DNA of 64,000 nt from JABWBD01 sp040768665 (GTDB lineage: Bacteria; Planctomycetota; Planctomycetia; Pirellulales; Thermoguttaceae): positions 1 through 64,000 of the forward strand of contig JAXGMN010000045.1 of assembly GCA_040768665.1 (NCBI GenBank), written 5' to 3'. The first letter of the stretch is position 1; each line of letters opens with the position of its first letter. The position numbers and the translations under genes are program-made. Below are positions 17,333 through 26,690 of this stretch, piece after piece. The notes beneath the pieces are model-generated. The model searched no databases. It saw nothing but the letters and a program-made list of their open reading frames with translations, and was not told the origin of the DNA.

Positions 17333-18528
17333 ACGAAATAGCCAGCCCTGTTGATCGCTGCCTGGGGAATGAGCCCGAGCAATCGTCGCGGCGGCCTGCT
17401 TCCCGTGGAAGCGCCGGCCGGCCCTCTCGGCGGACCTTTTTGCGATCTTCTGCCTCGGCGGTCCTCGGCGGCGCGCTGGCGTCGCAGATAGCCGCCCCGG
17501 CGGTTGTCTCCGCGAGGAGCAATGCGGAGACTCTGCGGATCGGTCTGGTCGGTTGCGGCGGCCGGGGAAGCGGCGCTGTGGTGAATGCCTTGAACGCCGA
17601 CCCGCACGTTGAATTGACGGCTATGGCCGACCTGTTCGACGACCACCTCCAGGCGAGCGTGAAGCAGCTTGAAAAGCACGTTCCAGACAAGGTCAAGGTG
17701 GCGCCCGAACGTCGGTTCCTCGGGTTCGACGCGTACGAAAAACTGATCGAGAGCGACGTCGACGTCGTGATCCTGGCCACACCGCCCGGCTTTCGGCCCC
17801 AGCATCTCCGGGCCGCCGTTGAGGCCGGCAAACATTCGTTCGTGGAGATTACGATCGCGGTCGATGCCCCCGGCGTCCGTTCGGCGCTGGAATCGTCCCG
17901 GAGAGCGGCGGAAAAGAACCTGGCGATCGTCTCCGGTTTCTGCTGGCGTTATAACCATGCCCTGCGCGCCGCGGCGGAACAGATCCGCGCCGGGGCCATC
18001 GGCGAAGTTCGCTCGCTCGGCGACGAGATGCCGATCAGCGCCGTGGCCACCGGCAGCCAAGTCTTTCCCACCGGCGGCAACACGTTCGACAACGGCTTCG
18101 TCGCCTACGAATATGCCAACGGCATCTACGGCTTTCTCGGCTGCCGCTCGCAACCCGGCTGCTACACCGAGAATGCCGATCGCGTCGTCGGCAGCCAAGG
18201 AATTTGCACGATCGCCGGCACGCGCGGCCCGGTAATCACCGGCGAGCATTCGTGGCGCTACACCGGTCCGGCCAACAACATGTACCAGACCGAGCACGAC
18301 GAGCTCATCGCCTCCATTCGGAGCGGCAAGCCGATCAACGACGGTGCGCGCATGGCGAAGACTACCCTGATGGCCCTGATGGGCCGGATGGCTGCTTACA
18401 CGGGCCAGAAGATCACCTGGGAACAGGCGATGAACAGCCAGGACCGTCTCGGCCCGGAGAATCTCGATTGGAGCACCAAGATCGACCCCCGGCCGCTGGC
18501 CGTTCCGGGGCTGACGAAGTTCGCCTGA
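17329..18528 (+). CDS. Tat-exported Gfo/Idh/MocA family oxidoreductase with altered EKP motif
   Basis: 399 residues from a GTG at 17329, which overlaps the previous stop and has GAAAGGAG upstream. The N terminus is a twin-arginine signal (RRTFLRSSASAVLGGALA). The NAD(P)-binding Rossmann motif is GLVGCGGRGSG. The family motif that normally reads EKP, whose Lys takes part in catalysis, here reads VEITIAVDAP, so the Lys is absent. The C-terminal domain has the open beta sheet expected of the family (FDNGFVAYEYANGIYGFLGCR). The substrate is unknown; related planctomycete proteins are numerous and mostly uncharacterised. Confidence 0.9.
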   Translation: MNEIASPVDRCLGNEPEQSSRRPASRGSAGRPSRRTFLRSSASAVLGGALASQIAAPAVVSARSNAETLRIGLVGCGGRGSGAVVNALNADPHVELTAMADLFDDHLQASVKQLEKHVPDKVKVAPERRFLGFDAYEKLIESDVDVVILATPPGFRPQHLRAAVEAGKHSFVEITIAVDAPGVRSALESSRRAAEKNLAIVSGFCWRYNHALRAAAEQIRAGAIGEVRSLGDEMPISAVATGSQVFPTGGNTFDNGFVAYEYANGIYGFLGCRSQPGCYTENADRVVGSQGICTIAGTRGPVITGEHSWRYTGPANNMYQTEHDELIASIRSGKPINDGARMAKTTLMALMGRMAAYTGQKITWEQAMNSQDRLGPENLDWSTKIDPRPLAVPGLTKFA

Positions 18529-18576
18529 ACTCGTCAACCAATGGACCCTGGTAAGAGAAGGGAAAAAAGAACTCGC

Positions 18577-19767
18577 ATGAGAATGTCAACTCGCCGCTGG
18601 ATCAAGGTCGCGATGGGTAGTCTGGTGCTTGCCGCGCAGAGTTTTGCCCCCGCGGGACAGCAGACGTCCAAGGCAGCCGAGCCCCCGCCGAAGCAGTCCA
18701 AGCAACAGGATCGGCAACCGCTCGAGGGCGCCGTGATCTACGACTACGATCCGTCCACGAATCTGGGAGACGACGTATTTGGCACCCTGATCGCCGATTT
18801 TTCCGATCATTTGAGGTGCTCGCATGGAGGCCCGGTGTGCTTGGAATGTGCCAACGGAGACCTCGTCGCGTTTTACGCCAACACGAGTTCCCACAATGAA
18901 GACGGCTGGACCGAGTACGCGGTCAGCAAGGATCGGGGCAAGACGTGGGACAAGTACAATAAATTCGCCTACTCCTACGACTCCTATCAAAAAGACCCCA
19001 AACGCCCGGTATGGGTCGAAGAAGGGCTGGTGACCGGAGCGGGAACCGTCGTTCTGTTTCTCAGCCAGTTTGAAGGGGGGCGAGGAAGGATCAAGAATGG
19101 CATCCTGCGCAGCATGGACCATGGGAGCACCTGGACGGAGTGGGAGCCGATCGACGGCGATGTGATCGGCTATCCGTGCGCGGTAGCGGTGCAGGGCGAT
19201 ACCAACTATGTCGTTTTCGACAGCAACAGCCCGGGGTCCCACATCCTGTATACCAGCACCGATGACGGCCGCACCTGGCGGAAGCGGAGCACGCTTTCCT
19301 TGGAACGCGATCGATGGTATGGGGCGCTGTGCATCATGGAGGATGGCCGGTTGCTCGCGGGCGCCTACACCGAAAAAGACGAGAGCCATTTCCACTACTG
19401 CATCAGCGAAGACGGCGGCCATACCTGGACCGAAGAACAACGTGCCTATGTTGACAAGAAGATCCGCGATCCTGAACTGGCCTGCCTGGACGGCAAGTAT
19501 TACCTCCATGGCAGATCCGGGCATCACGGGCCGGGGAGCCATCGCTTTGTCCTCTACCAATCCGACAATGGTGTCGATTGGAAGGAGGGAGTCATTGTCA
19601 GCGGGGACGCGCGCGGCCCCGATGGGTACAGCCACAACTGTATCATCAACAAGTACGATAAGGAGGCGCCTGAGGAGTTGATGATCGAATACAGCATCAT
19701 CTACAGCCCTCCTCGCACCAATGAATACGTCTTTTTCGTGAAACCGGAACGATCGGAGGGCAGGTAG
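18577..19767 (+). CDS. Secreted sialidase-like (BNR/Asp-box) protein
   Basis: 396 residues from the ATG at 18577; another in-frame ATG lies two codons downstream. The signal segment is IKVAMGSLVLAAQSFAPAG. Four Asp-box motifs mark a six-bladed beta propeller: SKDRGKTW, SMDHGSTW, STDDGRTW and SEDGGHTW. This is the sialidase/neuraminidase superfamily fold. An Arg triad could not be assigned with certainty, so exo-sialidase activity is only possible; many planctomycete propellers of this type act on other sugars. It follows the oxidoreductase by 48 bases on the same strand and may belong to the same transcript. Confidence 0.85.
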   Translation: MRMSTRRWIKVAMGSLVLAAQSFAPAGQQTSKAAEPPPKQSKQQDRQPLEGAVIYDYDPSTNLGDDVFGTLIADFSDHLRCSHGGPVCLECANGDLVAFYANTSSHNEDGWTEYAVSKDRGKTWDKYNKFAYSYDSYQKDPKRPVWVEEGLVTGAGTVVLFLSQFEGGRGRIKNGILRSMDHGSTWTEWEPIDGDVIGYPCAVAVQGDTNYVVFDSNSPGSHILYTSTDDGRTWRKRSTLSLERDRWYGALCIMEDGRLLAGAYTEKDESHFHYCISEDGGHTWTEEQRAYVDKKIRDPELACLDGKYYLHGRSGHHGPGSHRFVLYQSDNGVDWKEGVIVSGDARGPDGYSHNCIINKYDKEAPEELMIEYSIIYSPPRTNEYVFFVKPERSEGR

Positions 19768-19836
19768 TTTTAGCGGCGGAGGCAGGCATTTCTCGAACGT
19801 CCGAGCACCGTTCGATGACTCGCGACACCATTCGGC

Positions 19837-22662
19837 CTACGGAGCCCCGAGTTTTTCGATTGCCGTCACGATTTGCGCCTTGAAGTCATCAGCGTCGAAG
19901 CCTCTCGGCGGTTCGCGGCCGTTCAGCGGCACTTCGGCGACAGCGCGCTCTAAGAGCGATCGCGCATCGGCCACCGCCTGCTCCTCGGCGCCTGGGCGCT
20001 TGCGTTCGACCAGGTTCCACAGGGTCTGATAGAGATAGAAATCCTCGGCGCCTTCGCGGCAGCGTTCGAAGTGGATGGTCGGGTAGATCCGCGCGCGACC
20101 GTAGCAGATCATGGCCGTGTCGGGTTCGCGTCCGTCGAGATCGAAAAACTGGTAGCCGTGGAGGATGTTCAGATGCCATTGCCATCGCGCGGCCACTCCT
20201 TTGCGGAATTCGCTCCACTGGTAGAGGCCGAAGCTGTAACGGCTGCGGCCCTGATTGTAGATATGGATTTCCTTGTCGAGCCTTTCGGCTTCGGCCATCA
20301 CGGAAGGATCGTGCCCGTTGAGGCTGCTGACGTCGAGAGCTTCAAAAAACCGCTGGTGCCAATAGAGCAGGTCGTTCGGATCCGCGGGACGGTTGCGGAA
20401 ATCGACACTGTAGCTGCCGCTGGTTCGGACGGTGCGGGGGAACGCGTGGCTTACGCTGCCCATCAGCTTCATGAAGGCCAACTCGCGTTCCGCCCGGTCG
20501 CGGACGCGAGTCTCGTCGCACATGGCGTAGTAAATGGTCGGCCAGCCGGCCTGCCGGGCGTGCCGGTCGACCGCTTCCCACGCGCGCATCAGGGCCGCTT
20601 CGTACTTGAGCCCGCTTAGCCGTTCGACTTTCTCTGCGGTGCGCCCTTTCTCGTAGCCATCGTTCAGCCCCAAAAAACGGGCGCCGCCGTAACCGTTCAA
20701 CGGCCGGTCGAAGCCGTGTTGCTTCAAGAGAGCGAAGAATTGGTCCATCTCGGCGAAGTCGATTTGGGGCCGACCATCGGTCCAGCCCGTGAGCCGCCAG
20801 TTCGGCCCGCCGGAGACCGCGTTCATGCCATGCTCGCGGAGAAGACGGAGGGTGCGGGCGAGAACCTCCGGCCGCTCTTTCTCAGGAATCATCGCCGGCG
20901 GCATGAGGCCGAAAAAGCCCATCAGGAAATCGGTGTCCCGAGCCAGAGTGACGGGGCGGACATCGAGCCGTAGTGGAACGCGCAGCAGCCGATTGCCGGC
21001 GGAGTCTTTCACAAGCAGAGCGCCGTGGTACTCGCCCACGGGCGTCTCCTGCCGGACCAGCGCGGTAACGATCACCTGGCGGGTGACATCCTTGGCCAGT
21101 AAGAGGGACGTTTCCGGACGGACCGTATGCGACTGGATGCGGTAGGCAATACTGCCGAAACCGCGCGTCGCCTGGTATCTCACGACGCCGATCTCCGCGT
21201 CGAGGTTGCCCGGCCCCGACCAGGGCTCCAACTCCAGAAGGCAATCTCCCAGGTCGCGCAATGGTCGGATTGCCACACAGAAGGGCTCAAACTCGCCCCG
21301 AACTGCCAGCCGGTCGACGCTGAGCGCCGCCGGATCATCTGCCAGCGTCTGGAGAACGGACTGAGGCGCGATCTCGTCCTCGATGCGAACCGGCCAGGCG
21401 GCAAGCCCAAGTCTCTGCCAGGCCGCCTGCGGCGTGAATGGCTCCGCCGGTGGGTCCAGGCAGACGGCCTTGCTGCGGAACTCGCCGGCCAACTTCTCCA
21501 ACTGCCCGGCCAGCCAGTCGGCCGCGTGCCGATCGTCGGTGCGGTGAACCGCCAGCGCCGCCACTTTGCTCCCCCAGACGCGATCGGCTTCGAATCGCAA
21601 CGTCAGCCCGTCGCGGCCGGCCGAAGCTTCGAAAACTCCGGGCCGGGCCAACTCAGGCTTCATGTAGGTATCCCAGATGTCCACGCCGATTGGCTCCACG
21701 TCTTCGAAGCGATAAAGCGCGTGGGCCGAGCCGTCGGGCCGCCGCTGTTCCCAAACCGTCGTGCCGTCGACCAGGATCCGCCGCTGGCCGTGCATCGCTT
21801 GTTCGCCGCCCCAATAGCCGCTGTTTTCGTAGAAGACCGTGGCGCGGTAGCGGCCCGGCGGAACGTCGATGTGGAAGTGGTAGCCGCCGGCCTCGCACGA
21901 GTCCTGCAAGAGGGCCGTGCCAAACGTAGTGTCGCGTGCGGCGCCATTCCAGGGAGTCCCTCCCCGCGGGCCCCAGCCGTAGCCGTGTTCGGGCGCGTAG
22001 CGGGTGTCGTGCGATACCGACGTCCAACCGAGCATGAGCGACTGGCTGGGCGGCCCGAAATCGAACGCCCAGACTCCGCCGGGCCGAACAGCCTTCACCA
22101 GGCGCAGCGCATCGATCACGATCCGGCCCTGCTGCCCTCGCTCGCCGAAACCGAAGTCAAGGCGGACGATCTGGTCCGGATCGATGTCGCGAGGGATGTC
22201 GTTGTTCCGGCTGCCCGCCTCGCCCCGGTAAAGACCTCGCAGTGGAATGATCCATTCCGTATGGCCTGGCGGGAAGCTCCGCTGGGCGTTGTGCCGGTTC
22301 CAATAGGTGCGGCCCCGCTCTTGCCACGCCTGGTCGGCGATGAGCACGCTCGCCTTGAGCGGCTCCGGTTGGGGATTGAAGACGTCGAGCACCAGGGCGT
22401 CGTAGGCCGACCAGTCGGCGGGCAGGCGCGAAGAACTCAGGTACGCGCCGTTGTACTGGGCCTTCGGATCGAAGGTGATCTCGAGCGACCGCTGCCCCTC
22501 AAGCCCTTCCTGGCTGAGAAGCCGCGGCGTGCCGCTTCCGTAGTCCCACAGCTTGGGCAACTCCGCTGCTTCAAAGTCACACAAAATCCGAATGTCCTCC
22601 GCAAGAACTCCCGCAGAGAAGAAAAGGATCAGCGAAAGCCCCAGGTTGGCAACTTGGCGCAT
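19837..22662 (-). CDS. Large secreted protein with beta-sandwich and DUF4091-like glycosidase region
   Basis: 941 residues from the ATG at 22662, with AAGGAAG upstream. A signal peptide (LGLSLILFFSAGVLAED) is followed by a carbohydrate-binding-like beta domain (about 25-200: LCDFEAAELPKLWDYGSG). A second beta region covers 210-380 (FDFGPPSQSLMLGWTSVS). The C-terminal half, from about 560, has a TIM-barrel-like pattern with conserved acidic residues (YYAMCDETRVRDRAERE, WHLNILHGYQFFDLDGREPDT). This resembles DUF4091-type glycoside hydrolase-like proteins, but the family is not certain. It lies 40 bases after the GH127 gene, in the same orientation, suggesting shared substrate breakdown. Confidence 0.78.
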   Translation of the reverse strand: MRQVANLGLSLILFFSAGVLAEDIRILCDFEAAELPKLWDYGSGTPRLLSQEGLEGQRSLEITFDPKAQYNGAYLSSSRLPADWSAYDALVLDVFNPQPEPLKASVLIADQAWQERGRTYWNRHNAQRSFPPGHTEWIIPLRGLYRGEAGSRNNDIPRDIDPDQIVRLDFGFGERGQQGRIVIDALRLVKAVRPGGVWAFDFGPPSQSLMLGWTSVSHDTRYAPEHGYGWGPRGGTPWNGAARDTTFGTALLQDSCEAGGYHFHIDVPPGRYRATVFYENSGYWGGEQAMHGQRRILVDGTTVWEQRRPDGSAHALYRFEDVEPIGVDIWDTYMKPELARPGVFEASAGRDGLTLRFEADRVWGSKVAALAVHRTDDRHAADWLAGQLEKLAGEFRSKAVCLDPPAEPFTPQAAWQRLGLAAWPVRIEDEIAPQSVLQTLADDPAALSVDRLAVRGEFEPFCVAIRPLRDLGDCLLELEPWSGPGNLDAEIGVVRYQATRGFGSIAYRIQSHTVRPETSLLLAKDVTRQVIVTALVRQETPVGEYHGALLVKDSAGNRLLRVPLRLDVRPVTLARDTDFLMGFFGLMPPAMIPEKERPEVLARTLRLLREHGMNAVSGGPNWRLTGWTDGRPQIDFAEMDQFFALLKQHGFDRPLNGYGGARFLGLNDGYEKGRTAEKVERLSGLKYEAALMRAWEAVDRHARQAGWPTIYYAMCDETRVRDRAERELAFMKLMGSVSHAFPRTVRTSGSYSVDFRNRPADPNDLLYWHQRFFEALDVSSLNGHDPSVMAEAERLDKEIHIYNQGRSRYSFGLYQWSEFRKGVAARWQWHLNILHGYQFFDLDGREPDTAMICYGRARIYPTIHFERCREGAEDFYLYQTLWNLVERKRPGAEEQAVADARSLLERAVAEVPLNGREPPRGFDADDFKAQIVTAIEKLGAP

Positions 22663-22702
22663 GGCATTCTTCCTTTGCGAAAAGCGGCAGTTATGAGCCT
22701 GC

Positions 22703-25069
22703 CTACTGCTTGACCGTCGCGCAGCCGAACACTCCGCCGGCAATCTGCCCGAGTTGGGCCTTGAATTTGATCGTTACCTTCGATTTCCCACGGGTGCAGT
22801 CCTCCGGGATCGGGTACTCCACATCGAAGAACCGATCCGGATCGTTGCGATCCAGGGTCTGAGTGGCGATCTTCTCGCCGTCGACCAGGATGTCGAAAGT
22901 CCGCGGTCCAGCATCGCTTCCCCAGTAGGTGCAAAGCAACATCATCGGAGTGTCCGGCAGGGCCTTCATCGTGTAGCTGAACCAGCCGCCGGCCGCATGT
23001 CGCCAGGGGCGGTCAAGATGAATCCCGGACGCCGTGTGCTCGCCTTTCATCGAATGAGCCTGCTCCGATCGGCGGTCGCCGACGATCACTTCGTCCACCA
23101 ATCGCTGCTGGAACTTCGCTCGCCTCGCGGCCTCGGCGGCTTCTCTCGCCTTGCGCTCGGCTTCCATCCGTCGCCACTCATCTTCCGGCAGGACGCGCCA
23201 GTAGACGGCGTATTTCTGGTCCCAGAGGCGATGATAAGGTACAAGCGTGACATCCGCTGGGCGACCCACGCCGACAGTGCGGAACGTGAGCGACTCGCCC
23301 GGGACCGGCTTCACCCAGCGGGCCGGATCGGGGTCTTCCGTGACGATGGCCGGAGCCTCGACGATTGCGTCGCGTGGGAAAGCAAACCAGTTCTTGGTGG
23401 TGTACAGGAAATCTTCGCCCACGTCGGCCGGCCCAAGCTCCCCGGCCAGAACCAGTGGGCCGTACATCACGGCCAGCAAAGTCGGGTCGTCGGGCAGCGG
23501 CCAGGCATGAATGTGCATGGGAAGGTCGATCTCGACGCGGTCTCGATCGGCCCAGTTTCGCTCGATGGCAAAATATCCGCTGTGGTCGGCCGCGGCTTCG
23601 AACGATTCGCCATTGACCCGCACAGCAAAGCCTTCTTGCACCCACGAAGGGACACGCAGACGCAGGGCAAACCGAACCGGTTGCTTGGTTTCTACGACGA
23701 TCGAGGTCCGCTCCTCCTCGGGGAAGCGGGTTTCCTGCCGGAGTTTGACGCCTTTGTCCTTCCAATCCACCTCCGAAGCGATGAACAGGTTGACCCAGAT
23801 GCCCGCGTCATCATGGAAGTAGATCGATTCGCCGTAGCGGGCGTGGTTCTCCATGCCGGAGCCGGTACAGCACCAGAAGGAATCTCGCGGGGTATTGAAG
23901 TATTTCCAACGGCCCGATGCCAGGGTGACGAAATACATCATCATGCCCGTCTTCGGGTCCTGGGTGGCCAGGATGCTATTGAGCAGTGCACGCTCGTAGT
24001 AGTCGGCATATCGCCGATCCGGGTTCCAGGCAAAGAGGTGGCGTGTGAGCTTGAGCATGTTGTAGGTGCAGCATGTCTCCTGGGTGTGGTCGCCAAGCTG
24101 GTCGGCCAGTTTGCCGGGGTCGGCTTTCCAGTGTTCGTCGAGACTCGGCCCTCCGGTGCAGTAGGAGCGGGCCTCGCCGACCTGGTTCCAGAAGAAGTCG
24201 GCGATCTTCCGCTCCCGTTCGCCGCCAGCCAGTTCGTACTGCCTTGCCGTACCGATGATATTCGGAATGAACGAATTGACGTGCTCGCCTTTGAGGCGGT
24301 CCTCGCCGCGGGCCAAGGGTTCGACGTAGCGGTCCTGAACGAACCGCTGCGACAGGTCGAGCCAGGAGCGATCGCCGGTCAGGCCGTAGAGATTGGCCAG
24401 GGCCTCGTTCATACCGCCCTGCTCGGTCGCCGTCAGCATCTGCTGCATGGACTGGCGATCGAGGGGGTCGAGACGTCCCTTGGCCCAGCCGCCCATTTTC
24501 TCGGCCATGCGGAGTGCCTCCGGACTGCCGCAGTAAACATGGACGTCGATCAGCCCGGCCAGGATCTTGTGCAGCGTGTACCAGGGCGCCCAGACGGGCT
24601 TGCGCTGGATCACGCGATCGATAAACGACTCCGGAAACGCGGAAAGATAACCATTGCCGTGGACCTCCTGGCACCGGCCGAGCACGGCGACGATTCTCTC
24701 GAGTTTCGCGCGCAAGTTCTGGTCATCGGTCGCGGCGACCATCATCGCCGACGCCGACAGATAGTGGCCCATCGTGTGGCCGCGGACCTCTTTGCGTTCC
24801 CAGCCGCCCATCGGCTCACCCGCGGCCGGCAGCCCGGCGGTCTCGCGGAAATAGTAGAGCAGGCGGTCCTCCTCCAGATCGTGCAGGTACGCGAGGGTCC
24901 GCTCCATGGCATCGCGGAAAGGGCTGTCGAGAAGCCGTACATCCGCAAGACGAAAAGGCTTGGCTTGAAGCGGGATCACTTCTCGCCCGGACGGCCACGG
25001 GTCGGCCGATGCGGAAAGCAACGAGGAAGAGACCAAGACGCATAGCACTCCAGGCCGAACGGAGATCAT
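22703..25069 (-). CDS. Secreted GH127 (DUF1680) beta-L-arabinofuranosidase-like enzyme
   Basis: 788 residues from the ATG at 25069 with GAGG upstream; signal peptide VLCVLVSSSLLSASADPW. The (alpha/alpha)-barrel has family motifs PFRDAMERTLAYL, HTMGHYLSASAMM and YTLHKILAGLIDV. The zinc and catalytic cysteine site is intact: HTQETCCTYNML gives Glu331 and Cys333, and FWCCTGSGMENHARYGES gives Cys400 and Cys401. These correspond to the Glu338, Cys340, Cys417 and Cys418 set known for the Bifidobacterium HypBA1 enzyme. A beta-sandwich follows. A C-terminal extension from about 690 (DRPWRHAAGGWFSYTM) is unusual but seen in DUF1680 relatives. It removes L-arabinofuranose from plant-type glycans. Confidence 0.93.
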   Translation of the reverse strand: MISVRPGVLCVLVSSSLLSASADPWPSGREVIPLQAKPFRLADVRLLDSPFRDAMERTLAYLHDLEEDRLLYYFRETAGLPAAGEPMGGWERKEVRGHTMGHYLSASAMMVAATDDQNLRAKLERIVAVLGRCQEVHGNGYLSAFPESFIDRVIQRKPVWAPWYTLHKILAGLIDVHVYCGSPEALRMAEKMGGWAKGRLDPLDRQSMQQMLTATEQGGMNEALANLYGLTGDRSWLDLSQRFVQDRYVEPLARGEDRLKGEHVNSFIPNIIGTARQYELAGGERERKIADFFWNQVGEARSYCTGGPSLDEHWKADPGKLADQLGDHTQETCCTYNMLKLTRHLFAWNPDRRYADYYERALLNSILATQDPKTGMMMYFVTLASGRWKYFNTPRDSFWCCTGSGMENHARYGESIYFHDDAGIWVNLFIASEVDWKDKGVKLRQETRFPEEERTSIVVETKQPVRFALRLRVPSWVQEGFAVRVNGESFEAAADHSGYFAIERNWADRDRVEIDLPMHIHAWPLPDDPTLLAVMYGPLVLAGELGPADVGEDFLYTTKNWFAFPRDAIVEAPAIVTEDPDPARWVKPVPGESLTFRTVGVGRPADVTLVPYHRLWDQKYAVYWRVLPEDEWRRMEAERKAREAAEAARRAKFQQRLVDEVIVGDRRSEQAHSMKGEHTASGIHLDRPWRHAAGGWFSYTMKALPDTPMMLLCTYWGSDAGPRTFDILVDGEKIATQTLDRNDPDRFFDVEYPIPEDCTRGKSKVTIKFKAQLGQIAGGVFGCATVKQ

Positions 25070-25614
25070 GGCGGTGTCCTCATGGGCAACGGTCCAGCGA
25101 AATTCGGACGCCAACAGCGTGACGCGCCGAAGGGCCGGATGCAAGCCAGTTCGAAAGCAGGGGCGAGATCGGCGGGGACTGAGTCTGAGTGAAAGACCGG
25201 TTGGTGAGTCGCCGAGGCACCGGGGGTTTTTGGACAAGTCGGGTTCCGCATTTTGGCTTGGGCGAGGGGCTTATTCGGAAGAGGTTGGCAGGGCTGGGTT
25301 TGCGCGGCGGACTCGGCGCGTAAGTTCACACCGCCCGAAAGCCGGGTGTCTAAAAAGTCGGCACTCGCCCCTGCGCGAAGAGTGGTGGGAAAGCACCTTT
25401 CGTTGGTAAAGTGCTCGCCGGATATTCGTACGGTGTCCTGAAAGGTGTGTCTTGTCATACTGGTTTCGTTTGGTTCTACGCAACGCATCACGGGGTGTTG
25501 CACAGCGGAACGGAAAAGGTGTCAGGAACCTTTTTCTTGACAACCGGGTGGCGGTGTGGTTAGAATCGTGGGGAGTTGGACCAGGGAACCTTTCTGGGGA
25601 AGGGAGGGCAAGAC
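25070..25614. other. Non-coding region upstream of GH127 and the RAYT gene
   Basis: The gap holds no supported gene. It contains the left 18-bp inverted repeat of the RAYT unit (25517-25534). The GH127 promoter on the minus strand should be here. No clear promoter consensus was recognised. Confidence 0.55.
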
Positions 25615-26303
25615 ATGGGGCGAGCGAGACGGGCGGCGGACGGAGGCGTCGTCTATCACGTACTGAACCGCGCCAACGCACGGTTGCCGATTTTCGAGCG
25701 CGATGAAGACTTCGCCGCCTTCGAGCGGATTCTGGCCGAGGGGCGCGAGCGGTACGATATGCGGATCCTGGCGTACTGCCTGCTCTCGAATCATTGGCAT
25801 TGGGTTTTGTGGCCGAAGAGGGACGGCGACCTGTCGCGGTTTGTGGGATGGGTGACGCTGACGCACACCCAGCGTTGGCATGCGTATCGGGGTTCGACGG
25901 GGAGCGGGCACGTGTACCAAGGCCGCTTCAAGTCGTTTCCGATTCAGGACGACGATCATTTCTATGTGGTGTGCCGCTACGTGGAGCGGAACGCGCTGCG
26001 TGCGATGCTCGTCGAGCAAGCCGAGCAGTGGCAATGGTCGAGTCTATGGCGTTGGAAGTTTGGCACCGCGAAGGAGAAGAAGCTTTTGTCGAATTGGCCC
26101 GTGGCACGGCCGCGCGGTTGGACGGCACACGTGAACGCACCGCAGACGGAGGCGGAGTTGGAGGCGATTCGGCGTTGTGTTCGGCGAGGACAACCCTTTG
26201 GCGATGAGCGGTGGACAGAGCGGATGGTCAAACGGCTTGGCCTTGAGACGACGATGCGGCCGCGAGGAAGGCCACGAAAGGCTGTAAAAGGTTCCTGACA
26301 CCT
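25517..26303 (+). mobile_element. RAYT unit flanked by perfect 18-bp inverted repeats
   Basis: The left end AGGTGTCAGGAACCTTTT (25517-25534) has its exact reverse complement at 26286-26303, just over the stop codon of the transposase gene. The ends are themselves hairpin-prone (AAAAGGT...ACCTTTT). This is the arrangement expected for a REP-associated tyrosine transposase bracketed by its own REP sequences. No target duplication was looked for beyond the flanks. Confidence 0.8.
25615..26298 (+). CDS. rayT: REP-associated tyrosine transposase (RAYT, Y1_Tnp)
   Basis: 227 residues. The ATG at 25615 follows GGGAGGG at good spacing. The IS200/IS605-like single-strand nuclease fold shows the HUH-type metal-binding triad in SNHWHWVLWP, a conserved HVYQGRFKSFP and the tyrosine-bearing VVCRYVERNALRAMLVEQA. 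A basic C-terminal tail (TMRPRGRPRKAVKG) resembles an AT-hook and may bind DNA. Such proteins cut and rejoin REP hairpins as single strands and are domesticated rather than selfish in many genomes. The flanking inverted repeats and the hairpin families of this window are its likely substrates. Confidence 0.93.
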   Translation: MGRARRAADGGVVYHVLNRANARLPIFERDEDFAAFERILAEGRERYDMRILAYCLLSNHWHWVLWPKRDGDLSRFVGWVTLTHTQRWHAYRGSTGSGHVYQGRFKSFPIQDDDHFYVVCRYVERNALRAMLVEQAEQWQWSSLWRWKFGTAKEKKLLSNWPVARPRGWTAHVNAPQTEAELEAIRRCVRRGQPFGDERWTERMVKRLGLETTMRPRGRPRKAVKGS

Positions 26304-26690
26304 CGTATACTCGGATCAGAAGCACTTACGGGAAAGGGACTTACGGTTCTACTTCCCTGGCCAAGTGCATATCTGAGTTGTTCTCTGCTTCCCTGGATTG
26401 AATGTGCTTCCTCCAGGGTTGCTTGTTCCATGGAATTTGCTTCCGAGTATCTGCTTCCCGCTGCATGTCGTTGCAGTCCAGTTCTTCCCATCAGTTCTGT
26501 TTTCCCGCATTTGCGAGTTCTTCGCCTGGGAGGGCTCCGTCGAGTAGTGATCAGTGATGCAGTAGTGAGGATTGATGCAGTACGACTTTTTTCACCGAGT
26601 TTGAAATGGCCACACCCGACGCGCCGAAAAGCCTACCGGTATCGCGAACCATTGACGTCTTGGCACATGTTTACCGTTGGAGGCAACGCT
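26299..26690. other. Non-coding region between RAYT and a small ORF
   Basis: The stretch contains the end of the right RAYT repeat and no supported gene. Short reading frames here lack a ribosome site and homology. The last 30 bases carry GGAGG for the next gene. Confidence 0.5.

Noticed and set aside
21127..22713. Long plus-strand frame opposite the DUF4091-like gene
   Set aside because: Antisense shadow without start signals or recognisable motifs.
22754..25045. Very long plus-strand frame opposite GH127
   Set aside because: It mirrors the GH127 coding frame; the GH127 reading has intact catalytic motifs and a signal peptide.
26430..26690. Longer start for the small protein next to IS110
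   Set aside because: The upstream part has no ribosome site and an unrelated composition; GGAGG marks the ATG at 26691.
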